A DNA stretch of 64,000 nucleotides, from positions 124,001 to 188,000 of the forward strand of contig JAHLKF010000017.1 in assembly GCA_025558075.1 (NCBI GenBank), read 5' to 3'. This document shows, in pieces, positions 21,832 to 31,760 of this stretch. Under the pieces are notes generated by a model that saw only the letters and a program-made list of their open reading frames with translations, made no database searches and was not told the DNA's origin. Within the stretch, counting starts at the first letter, position 1. Every line of letters starts with the position of its first letter. Source of the stretch: Gaertneriomyces semiglobifer. Lineage: Eukaryota; Chytridiomycota; Chytridiomycetes; Spizellomycetales; Spizellomycetaceae. Made by a program: the position numbers and the translations under genes.

Positions 21832-23873
21832 TCATACAAAGTCGCGTGCGTTCGGTATCCCCTCACTGAAATCCCATATAGCGATTTTCTTATCCTTAAA
21901 AAACAAACAGTGATGAGTTTCCAGCACCAAAAAAAAAACCCATTTTATGTATGAGACATAGATGAAGAGACAGAAGTGAAGGGAGGGGTGGGGGAGGGGA
22001 ACGCGCGACCTTACCTGACTAGCACTGACGACTCTTGTCGAATCCCCTCCGACATGAAAAACCCAACTTGTATGTGCTTCCCGTTTATCCCACACCACAA
22101 GGTCCTCACTCGACTCCACCTCCGAATCCCCTTGTTGTGTCGTCATATTCGTATTCGCTGGTGGAACAGGTCCAAAAAGACTCCGACTCGCCCCCGACAG
22201 CCCCATTGTCGGGACCATACCCTCACCACCACTACTCGATAGTAAGGCTTGAGGCGATTGTTGATCCGAGAACTGCATCTCACTACACTCCTTAGGCCAT
22301 TTCCAGACTTTAACCCCCTGATCATAACTCCCACTGACGATCCACTCTCCACACCAAATGGTGCGCACGAGGGCGTCGTGGCCTTCCAGGATTTTCAGAC
22401 ACTCGCCCGTCCAGGCGTGCCAGATGCGGATGGTCTTGTCGTTGGATCCTGAAATGATGTAGGGTGGGCGGAAGGAGATGCAGGCTAGCCCGCGGGTGTG
22501 GCCGTGGAGGGTCGAGAGGAGACGGAGGGTTGTGGGTGTGGATGTGGATGTGGAGGTTAAGGAGGACTGTGAGCCGTGTGTCTGTGATGTTTGTGCTTGA
22601 GCGGGGGTTTCGGTATGGGTATCTGGAATGGGAGCCCCTGCCGCAGAGGATGACAATAACGGTGGCGATGGTGATGATGATGTCGATGTAGATGAAGGCA
22701 GAAGATTACCGAGATCCCACACTTTGATGGTGCAATCTCCACTGGCACTCACAAGGTGACGACCTGACAAATGAATGGCGTTGACGGCTGCTACATGACC
22801 GTACAACGTTTCCAGTAGCTGCCCTTGAAAGTTCCACACCTTGACGAAAGAAAAATTAACCGGTGCAAAAAAAGATGGAAATCACGATTATCACATACCT
22901 TGATAGTACAATCCTTACTACAACTCACAATCACCCCTTCTCCATCGATCTCACAAAATCGCACGTCCAACACAGGTGCCGCATGCCCCTTCATCACCCT
23001 GGTTTTCTCCCATGTGGCCAAACTCCACAGGATCAAGGTAGAATCACTGCTCCCGGTGACCAACCACTTGTCCGAGTACTGCAAGCACAAGACACTGCCC
23101 TGATGACCCGTCAAGGTCTTGACGACGCCAAACGGCGGACAGGCATCCCAGAAACGCACGCTGCGGTCCCGAGATCCGCTCACGATATACTTGTCGCAGC
23201 TCTGGACGCAGTAGACTGCGTCCGTGTGTCCTTCTAGAACGTGTTTCTTGTACCGCGATGTGCGCCAGTTGTTGCGCAGGGCGATCCGTTGTTTCCAGAG
23301 GGACTTCCAGTCGCGCGGGGAGCGTTTGAGGACGGCGAGGGTGCGTGGGGAGGTAAATTGGGCGTAGCGGGAGAGGTAGAGCGGTTTCCAGATTTCAAAG
23401 GAAGAGGAGAGCGCGTTCCAAGTGTGGGAGACGAGGGAGGTGGTAAGGATGGAGGAGAGGGGGAGATAGCTCATGATATGCAAGGAGAGTTCCGAGGGAA
23501 GGTGGGTCAAGAAATCTGTAAGACATGTTAATCATGAAACACTGCCACATGGGGGCGGGAAACGCACAAGCGACAATGCGTTACCTATTCTGGTGAATTG
23601 ATCTTCATCGACACCAAAGGCGGAATCGGTCGCACTGATCCTCCTTTTCTCCTTTTCGGTTTCTTCATCGTCCCCCGTCGCAGCAGCGGCGGCAGGCGCA
23701 CCATGTGAGGTGCGAACTGCGCTGTCATTGTAATTGTCCTGGTGGGTGTAGAGGACTCTATCCATTTCTTCATATTCGTCAAAGGGTGGTTGTTGATCCA
23801 GTTCCATGGGCGACTGGGATGGAGAACTCGGGGACTTGTTAGGAAACGAGAGACGGCGGAACCACCCTTTCAT
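21832..23873 (-). CDS. F-box/WD40-repeat protein (SCF substrate receptor)
   Basis: Minus-strand exons 23873..23585, 23515..22899, 22839..22015 and 21894..21832 give 597 residues. An N-terminal Ser/Pro- and acid-rich region is followed by an F-box that spans the first splice: DFLTHLPSELSLHIMSYLPL. A WD40 propeller fills the rest, with blades such as LEGHTDAVYCVQ...SGSRDRSVRFWD, LTGHQGSVLCLQ...SSDSTLILWS, LYGHVAAVNAIH...SGDCTIKVWD and LHGHTRGLACIS...SNDKTIRIWH. About 70 residues of Ser/Thr/Pro linker interrupt the propeller after the VWDLGNLLP blade, and a second acidic insert precedes the last blade (KKIAIWDFSEG). The arrangement is that of Cdc4/Met30/Fbxw7-type ubiquitin ligase receptors; the substrate cannot be told. 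A TATATAAA box lies about 160 bases upstream (24031-24038). Confidence 0.85.
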
Positions 23874-24647
23874 GATCTCTGTATGTGGGGTGTCTGGTAA
23901 GGAGTCGCAGTAGTAGTAGTAATGGTGAGTGGGTGGGTGTGTGGTGGTTGGTATGACGTCGTTTACTGGCGTTTCTACTGGGTGGTATAACTTTGTAGAA
24001 AAACGAATCCAATCTCTATAAGTTGCCTTGTTTATATATCGTCGTCGTCTGTCGTCTGTCGTCTGTGTGTCGTTCGTCAATTCGAATTGATTGATTCTAG
24101 CACTCGTCCATCACACACTGCTTTCTTGTTTTTTACTTTTACACCAAACGTCTCGCTCCCTTCCGCCGTGTTGCCCCTTATTCCTCGGTATCCTCAATTC
24201 TCAATCCTCAATGGCCTGCTTGGAAATGTGAGTGAGTGTAAATGTGTATGTGTGGAATAAGTAGTAGCTAAGAATAGGGTATTTCCCCAAGGGTTGCGTC
24301 GTGATGATGCCTTTCCCGTGTGTGGATGCGTGCGTACTTCAAATTCGTTCGTATATATGCGTTAGTAGCAGACTTCAAATTCATGTAAAGTTCTGATCTA
24401 CTCTTCCTACTACTAGTACTTACTCTCTGCATCTACGTCCTTCAACCTATCAGCCTGTTAGCCTATTCATGCTCTCAGTGCAATTCATATATCCTATATC
24501 ATACATACTGTAAGGGCGTGGCAAATTAACATGGCCAAATGAAGATTGCTTTCCCATGAGATTTGCCACGTAAACAACGGGAATAATTAATAGCCTCACT
24601 ATTTATATTGGCGCATAATTGGGGAAAGGTGACAAGAACAAACCGGG

Positions 24648-24686
24648 CAACAACAACAACAACAACAACAACAACACACACACACA
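24648..24686. repeat. (CAA)n/(CA)n microsatellite
   Basis: About eight CAA units run directly into CA units. It lies in the divergent spacer upstream of the coiled-coil gene. Confidence 0.9.
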
Positions 24687-24819
24687 TAATGCATAATCAT
24701 TCAAATTTGCATAATGCAACATAGGAAATTGGGAAGAAAGAAAGAGAGAAAGAGAGAGAGAAAGAGCAGCAGCACACCAGTTCACTCGTGCCAGTAACTA
24801 ATAATGAAATTCATAGTGC

Positions 24820-24845
24820 TATATATATATATATATATATATATA
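24820..24845. repeat. (TA)n microsatellite
   Basis: About thirteen uninterrupted TA units, self-complementary and likely length-variable. Confidence 0.9.
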
Positions 24846-25025
24846 GAGTAGTAACCAATGCTAACTAATTGCTAACCCCCTCGCTTCTTTGACAAAGACT
24901 CGGATCGCACAAATGAGTGGGCTGACCAACTAAGTGGCTTGCCACACAGATTCACTTCAAAGTGACTATGTGAGTCATAGAATTAATGCTAATCGATTAA
25001 GGATAACAAAGGCACAAGGCAAAGG

Positions 25026-25043
25026 CACACACACACACACACA
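25026..25043. repeat. (CA)n microsatellite
   Basis: Nine CA units in the spacer upstream of the coiled-coil gene. Confidence 0.85.
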
Positions 25044-25122
25044 AAATAAAGGCTTGCCTCCACTCCACTCCAGATTCAGTTTGGCCCACGAAGAGGGGGG
25101 TGGATTAATAGGAAGGGGAATG

Positions 25123-25150
25123 CAGAGAGAGAGAGAGTGTGTGTGTGTGT
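25123..25150. repeat. (GA)n/(GT)n microsatellite
   Basis: GA units pass into GT units just upstream of the coiled-coil gene, followed by purine-rich GAGTAG-type sequence up to the start codon. Confidence 0.85.
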
Positions 25151-25300
25151 AGTGAGTAGGAGAGTAGAGTAGGAGAGAGTGTGAGAGAGTGAGTAGGAGA
25201 GTGTAGTGATTGTGAAAGGGTTTGTAAGAGTAGTGATTGTGAGAAGGAGAGCGTAGAGGGAGACAAAGACAGACAGAGAACAGGAGGAGAGAGAAGGACG

Positions 25301-26882
25301 ATGGTGGCGGATGTCGACGAGGGCAATCCTCCCTTGTCTGCACATGCAGAATCAGGAACCCATGACTTAACACTGTCCGTCGTCGTCGACGACGCTGCAG
25401 TCGTGCCAGTAAAAGAAGAAACAACTAACGAAGCAGAACCAACGACCACCAAAGACGAGATCCAGTCTCCCATCAGGAGAATGTCCACCTCGGGAATGTC
25501 CGGAATGACCGCCGCACAATCCTCTTTAGACATTCAGCAGGTCGTCAGGGATGAGGTCGGGCCTCCCGACAAACCCGATCAGGTCGACGACAACACCGCT
25601 CCCGCAATAGATATAGACCTTGGTTCGGCCACGGACATGGCATCCGACATCGATCTTGCCGCGACTACCACAACCAGCAAACATCGCGTACCATCGAGAT
25701 CCCCGTCCGTCGAAGAACAGTTGGATCAGCTCATGTCGGAAGCTGCCAAGGATATGGGTGTCGAGGACTTGCAGGATATCGTCGCCACCCGCGACAAACA
25801 AGTGTCCCACTTAGCCACAGAAATAGAACAGGTGGGTTTTCACCACTTTGTATTCATACCTGCTCGTGTCACCGCTTTGTCCCTAATCCTGCATGTAGCT
25901 CAAAAAAGTCCACTCTGAAATGGTCGCCAAAATCGAGTCCCAAGGTCAACAGATTCGCGAACTCGAAACATCTAACAGAGCATTAAGGGCTGTCAATCGG
26001 TCCCTTTTGGAAGACGCCGAGTCATTCCATTCCCTGCGGCAGTACATTGAAAAGCGGTCTTCCGTGTCAGATCTGAAATCCTCTCCTACTGGACCAACAC
26101 CTGAAACCACACTCTCCATCCCTAATCCATCATCGCCGTCGGTGAACGATGCAAAAGATCGCTCATCCTTAGACGCAACATCAACAACCGCATCAAACGA
26201 TATCGATTCTGCAACACAGCGCCCTACCATGGATCCTGCACCACCCCTCACAGACTCTGACCGCGCCAAATATGAATGCACCATCAAAGCCCTACGCGAA
26301 GAAATTCGTGCTCTGAACCTCTACGCTAACAAGATTGCGTCCAGGATCCTTATCGACGACCATCTCGAACGCGCTTTACTCCAATCCTACCAAACCGACA
26401 ACCCGTCCCGTCCCAAACCAGGCGCAAAGAACGGGTCGTTACGCTTACAGATCCCACAATCCATCAAAAAGCGATCATCTACTCCTATCCTAAGTCTATT
26501 CAGTCGTGGACCGCAGACAGCGCCAGTCGAACCCAGCACGCGACCGTTTATCCTGGATCCGTCGAACCCACAGAGTCCCGGTTGGTTAAGTAAACTGAAT
26601 CCGTGGTCCGCTGGGGTAGGCTCACCCAGAGACGGGAGTCATGAAACCCTACACGTCTCGCCCGCTGCCTCACCATCCGCCTCTCCCAAACGCACTTCCA
26701 AAGTCGGCACAGAGATCGTCATGATTGACATGGATGACGCGGCGACACCACAACCGAGTCCGAGGAGTGAGGAGAGGATCCAACAGAGATTGAAGGAAGC
26801 TGTTGCCAAGGCTGCTGCTGGATCCAGTCAGCGATCGTCGGCGTCGCAGCCCTTGGTCATGGAAGAGGTCTTGTTGGTATGA
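25301..26882 (+). CDS. Fungal coiled-coil protein, uncharacterised
   Basis: Exons 25301..25831 and 25899..26882 give 504 residues. The first 140 residues are acidic and Ser/Thr-rich and probably disordered. A coiled coil begins near residue 140 (VEEQLDQLMSEAAKDMGVED) and runs across the splice (LKKVHSEMVAKIESQGQQI) to about residue 230. A second short block, YECTIKALREEIRALNLYAN followed by KIASRIL, is the most distinctive part. I recall similar ALNLY-xx-KI-x-R blocks in uncharacterised fungal coiled-coil proteins, but cannot assign a function. The C-terminal third is Ser/Pro-rich with SPGWLSKLNPWSAG. It has no membrane segment or signal peptide. It is transcribed away from the F-box gene and towards eIF3i. 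Confidence 0.75.
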
Positions 26883-27507
26883 TCTTTACCCTTATTTTTT
26901 TCAGTCGGTTTTTCCGTCCTTCTTTTCTACCTGACTTCTTGTGTCTCTTTGCTTGCATACTCCTCTATCACCTGCTCATAAGGGGTCGCCTTTCATCTCC
27001 CCAATCGGAGTTCAATTGGTCTATTTCTTTTTCTTTTTCTCTCCCGCACAATGTTTTCACTTTTATTTTGTATTGTTGGTTTGGTCTTGCGGCAGATAGA
27101 CAGAATCTTTGCGTGTTGTCTTTTCGTTCAGTTGAACCCCCCCGTTTTTGGATGTAACATATTTCGTATTACTAGTACACTGTCTCTCCATCATGCTTGA
27201 ATTTGAAGTCTATGCTATGAACTCTCATAGATGAGCGGTAGGGCAAACGCGCTTCGGTCTTTAGTTCCTGTGTATCAATAAGCACCTTGTCGATCACATG
27301 ACCACAAGGGTTGGTTTTTGTCTTGAGAGAGTTCTCTGCGAAATGGACGACAAAAACCACAAACGACAAACACTTTTGCTCACACATCATCCAGGATTAC
27401 AAGTTAAGCCTTTGGAGCAAGCAAAAGAACAACCCGGAACAAAGACACAGAGAGAAGGAAACAGCGAAAGAAAGGGTTAGAAAGGGGCACCATAAAAAAA
27501 ACCAGCG
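26883..27507 (+). other. Intergenic: 3' end of coiled-coil gene and promoter of eIF3i
   Basis: Pyrimidine-rich first half, then a purine-rich stretch immediately before the eIF3i ATG. No further gene was recognised. Confidence 0.5.
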
Positions 27508-28593
27508 ATGAGACCGATTCTCCTACACGGCCACACCCGGTCCTTGACCAAAATCAAATACAACCGCGACGGCGACCTCCTCTTCTCCACCTCCAAAGAC
27601 AACAAACCCCAAGTCTGGTTCTCCCACAACGGCGAGCGGTTAGGCAGTTACGACGGACACAACGGTGCGGTGTGGGATCTCGATGTGAATTTCGACAGTA
27701 CACGATTGTTGACGGGGTCTGCTGACAATTCATGTCGATTGTGGGATGTGATGAGTGGGAAACAGCTGTACAAGTGGGATACGCGAACGGCTGTGAGAGC
27801 GGTTGCGTTTGCAGAGGGGAATCGGAAGGCGTTGTACGTTACGGATGCGACGATGGGTCAACAGTCCACGTTGTGGGTTGTCCCTATTGAAGAAGAGTTG
27901 GAGTATCAGACGGATGAGTTTGAGTTGAAGATTGTGATGCCGGGGGATAAGAAGAAAGCCACGGTTGCATGTTGGGGGAGTCTCAATAAGACGATTTATA
28001 CGGGCCACGAAGACGGAACCATCACGATCTGGAACGTTGAGACGGGAGAAAAGATCCTGTCTGTGCGTGAACACACGGAAGCCATCACAGATATTCAGTG
28101 GCAGAAAGAACGAGGGTTCTTTATCACATCCTCAAAAGATTGCACGGCAAAGATCTTTGATGCGAAAACGTTAAGAGTGATGAAACAGTACGTCACCCAA
28201 CGGCCGGTCAATTCCGCGGCGATATCTCCCATTCGTCCACATATTGCCCTGGGAGGTGGTCAGGATGCCATGGGGGTCACAACTTCTGGTACTAAAGCCG
28301 GCCAGTTTGAGACCCGGTTCTTCCATCTGCCTTTTGAAACTGAGATTGGACGTGTCAAGGGACATTTCGGACCTATTAATACCCTTGCGTTTCACCCGGA
28401 TGGGAAAAGTTTTGCGAGTGGAAGTGAAGATGGATATATTCGTTTGCACGTGTTTGATTCCGATTACTTTGATTTTAAGTATGTACAATTCCCCCCCCCC
28501 CCGCCCCCGCGCGCTCGCTCCACAAATGAGTTTGTTTCTAACACCACTTTATTTGTTTTTAGGTACGCCGAAGAAACGATGGAGACCATTTGA
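27508..28593 (+). CDS. TIF34: Translation initiation factor eIF3 subunit i
   Basis: WD40 propeller subunit of eIF3, which recruits mRNA and initiator tRNA to the 40S subunit. Exons 27508..28478 and 28563..28593 give 333 residues, the family length. The start MRPILLHGHTRSLTKIKYN is characteristic, as are LFSTSKDNKPQVWFSHNGER, YDGHNGAVWDLDV, SADNSCRLWD, YTGHEDGTITIWN, SSKDCTAKIFD and GHFGPINTLAFHPDG. The last exon is only 31 nt and completes the conserved end DFKYAEETMETI. The short intron holds a run of more than ten C. The long conserved N-terminus leaves no doubt about the start. Confidence 0.96.
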   Translation: MRPILLHGHTRSLTKIKYNRDGDLLFSTSKDNKPQVWFSHNGERLGSYDGHNGAVWDLDVNFDSTRLLTGSADNSCRLWDVMSGKQLYKWDTRTAVRAVAFAEGNRKALYVTDATMGQQSTLWVVPIEEELEYQTDEFELKIVMPGDKKKATVACWGSLNKTIYTGHEDGTITIWNVETGEKILSVREHTEAITDIQWQKERGFFITSSKDCTAKIFDAKTLRVMKQYVTQRPVNSAAISPIRPHIALGGGQDAMGVTTSGTKAGQFETRFFHLPFETEIGRVKGHFGPINTLAFHPDGKSFASGSEDGYIRLHVFDSDYFDFKYVQFPPPPPPRARSTNEFVSNTTLFVFRYAEETMETI

Positions 28594-28922
28594 AAGAATC
28601 CATAGTGTGTCATATTGTCTTTCCGTTCCTGGAGGGAGCTGGTTTCCTGGATTTGTTTTTTTTGGCGCATTATTTATGGCGTTTTTTTACCCTCGGGATT
28701 TTGGGCATGTCTCCGTTATTTAGTTCATATGGGATTGACTGATGGAGGGGCTCGGCCAAGGTTCCGGCTTTTTTGTGGTCATCTTCTTGTATTATTATTG
28801 AACATAGAGTTTGTTTTCCGACAAAAAAAGGACCACTTTGTTGGTGTGTGGCATCATCACTTTGTTTACGCTTTCGAAATTGGAATGGAATGATCGATTT
28901 CTCATTTCAGATATATAGAAAG
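28594..28922. other. Convergent intergenic region (eIF3i / TreZ)
   Basis: AT-rich 3' flank shared by the two converging genes. Nothing further is seen in it. Confidence 0.5.
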
Positions 28923-30990
28923 TTACGTCTGTATCCTTACGATCGCAACCGCTTCCGCGTCCAGTTCCACCGCGGTTCCCTGCACCTGACATCCCCCACT
29001 TGCCGCCAAAACCTCTCCCACAGTCTTTTTGTGTCCATGCCCATCATTATCAACAACAGAAACAACCTGCTTCGTTTTCGCCAAATTCACAACCACCGCA
29101 ACCCGTTCACTCCTCACCATCACCAACCACCTCTTCGTCTCACTATACCTACACACCACATTCCGAATCTCATCCACTTTAGATAACTCGGGAACGGTGC
29201 GTCGGAGACGGATCAAGTGCTTGTACCACTTTAACAAATCGAGGTGGGTGGGTGCGGTGGGTTCGGTCCAGTCTAGTTTACTGCGACGGAAGGTTTCGGG
29301 GTCTTGCGGGTCGGGTACGTCTTCGGTGTTCCAACCGTGTTCGGCAAACTCGGCCCTAAAAACACAAATACACATATGAGAAAAAAAATCAAGAAACTCT
29401 CTCATTTTGAAAGAGAGAAAATGGGTTTTTGTTTTTTGTACCTGCGGCCTTTTCGCACTGCTTCACCAAGCTCGTCGTTGTGGTTTGTGAAGAACTGGAA
29501 TGGGGTGGTGGCTCCCCATTCTTCGCCTTGGAAAAGCATGGGTGTGAAGGGTGACGCGAGGAGTAATGCAGCGCCGATTTTTAAGAGTGGAAGGGAAACT
29601 GTCGCCGAGATGCGGTCACCAATGGCTCGATTTCCCACCTGTTTTGTTTACGGAGAGAAGAGAGAGAGGCAAAAACCGATTAGCTTTACGAAAACACACG
29701 TGAAAGTAAAGAGAAACGCACCTGATCGTGGTCTTGTAAAAAGACAACCAACCGAGACGACGGGATCCCGTCAGGAATCTTTCTTCCATACGTCCGGTTT
29801 CTAAACGACGACCATTCCCCATCATGCACAAACCCACCCGTCAGTGCTTTCGCCATGACTTCCAAACTTCCAAAATCCCCATAATATCCCTGTCGTTCAC
29901 CAGTCAATAACGCATGTAAGGAGTGGTGCACGTCATCTGCCCATTGCGCGTCCAGACCGTAACCCCCCGCTTCCTGACTCTTGATAATCTTCGGATCATT
30001 CAAATCCGACTCTGCGATCAAAAAGAGCGGTTTTCGAAGCTGTGCACCCAAGTTCCGCACTTTGGTCGCCAGTTCTTCCAAAAAGTGGTCTGCACTCGTA
30101 TCCAAAAGCGCATGGATGGCGTCCAACCGAAGCCCATCAATATGATAATCCCTCAACCACATCAACGCATTATCAATGAAGAAATCCCGCACTTCATTCG
30201 ACCAAGGACCATCCAGGTTCACTGACGTTCCCCACGAGTTCGACTTTGTACTAAAGTACGGTCCAAAGCACTCCAAATAATTGCCATCAGGACCGAGATG
30301 GTTGTACACCACATCCATGATGACACCAATCCCACGATTGTGACAGGCGTCAACAAGACGCTTCAGACCATCGGGGCCTCCATACGATTCTTGGGTCGCG
30401 TAGAGTCCGACTCCGTCGTATCCCCAGTTCCATTGTCCCGGGAAAGAGTTGCATGGTAAGAGCTCGATAGCGTCTACCCCAAGATCAACCAAATGGTCCA
30501 ACCGTTTGATGGCACCGTCGAACGTCCCCTCCTCACTGAATGTTCCCACATGGAGTTCATACAACACAGACCTAAAAGACACAAAGTAAACCGATTAGAC
30601 AACTGTCATAAAAATTATGCAACAAATAGAATTTGACATTTACCCAGCTAACGGCACACCTCTCCAATTCTGATCAGTCCATTCAAACCTCGAATGATCA
30701 TAAAGTCTCGAAGGCCCATGCACACTCGTCGGCAACCACGTTCCTCTCGGATCCGGCAGGGGTTTCTCCACATTGAATTTATTTTTCTCCACCAAGTATC
30801 CATAGTCGGTTCCGTGGCCGGCATCTGGGACTGAGGCTTCCCACCAGCCATGGATGTGGGTCGTGGCGTCGTCTGTACGGATCATTGGAATGGTGCGTGC
30901 GCTGGCACCTGTGCCGACGACGACACTGACTGAGGGTGCGGTGGGTGCCCATACACGGAATACGTGTCCTTTACTGCCTGGGCTTGGCAT
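28923..30990 (-). CDS. treZ: Malto-oligosyltrehalose trehalohydrolase (GH13, bacterial type)
   Basis: Hydrolyses the alpha-1,4 bond next to the terminal trehalose of maltooligosyl-trehalose, releasing trehalose; in bacteria and archaea it acts after TreY on glycogen. Minus-strand exons 30990..30644, 30571..29722, 29638..29442 and 29355..28923 give 608 residues, the usual TreZ length. An N-terminal E-set domain (FRVWAPTAPSVSVVV, LPDPRGTWLP) precedes the barrel. GH13 region I is MDVVYNHLGPDGNYLE, region II GLRLDAIHALLD (nucleophile Asp), region III LIAESDLND (acid/base Glu), region IV FLQDHDQ joined across a splice to VGNRAIGDR. LFQGEEWGATTPFQFF is also TreZ-specific. There is no clear signal or targeting peptide. 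Fungi normally make trehalose through Tps1/Tps2, so this gene is unexpected. No treY is present in the window. Confidence 0.93.
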
Positions 30991-31760
30991 ATCGTTGAAG
31001 ACGCTATTAAATGGTTGGGTAGGTACCGTATTTTGGGGTGAGCAATATACGAGGGACTGGGGAAGCGACTCGCCGATTCGCCCCTCTTTTTATATGCTCG
31101 AAATTTGGAATCGCCCGTACGTCACCACGAAGACGGTCGAACGCAGGCAAAGCATACGATCGATGATGATGATGGATATCGCCGAACGCTCACTCTGCTC
31201 TGCTCTGCTCTGCGTTGCGCGTTCAATTCTTGCAATTGTACGTCACAATCCGGCGATCTTATGGGTTATCGTTAACACGACGGAGTTAAGTGTTGTTCGC
31301 GTTGCGCGTTGCGAGCTGCATCTGTCAAGAAGAGCTTCTCCAGAAAACGGAGCAAGCAGACTCTGGCTGGCCGGATAGATGCCATTTGGGCATGGCCGAA
31401 TGCGACCAAAGCTTGTATACGTAAAATCCACCCCCTGTAGGATTCCTCACAGTCCCTCTGGCTCAAAACTGTCACGCTCGAGCACGACATTGATGAACTC
31501 AAATGTGCTGGGGCCATGCATCATCAAAATGTTCACTCTTCAGGTTAGGTTTACAGACGACGATCTTGTAAAGCCTTCAGGCATCTCATATCCGATCAGA
31601 TGTGTGAACGGAAACTTTGTGCGCGTGGGAAATTCTTTTGACCCAGACTGTAGTCTATTTTGGGGAATCTATAACCAGCCGCACGAGGGGGTGGCATTCC
31701 AAACCAGTCACCATTGATTTCTGCGAAACCATGTCGTAGCGACTATATTGCCCAAGCACT
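30991..31760. other. Divergent intergenic region upstream of treZ
   Basis: Contains the treZ TATA box, four tandem CTCTG units at 31193-31212, and two copies of a GCGTTGCGCGTT element near 31211 and 31300. Open frames here have no recognisable product. Confidence 0.5.
31088..31094 (-). promoter_or_regulatory. TATA box of treZ
   Basis: The minus strand reads TATAAAA about 100 bases upstream of the treZ start codon, a consensus element at a normal fungal distance. Function is inferred. Confidence 0.5.

Larger units (their letters stand above)
23874..25300. other. Long divergent intergenic region rich in simple repeats
   Basis: The longest gap in the window, between the F-box gene and a coiled-coil protein gene. 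It carries TATATAAA on the minus strand at 24031-24038 and five separate microsatellites between 24.6 and 25.2 kb. No protein-coding frame looks real; open frames here are products of the repeats. Confidence 0.55.
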
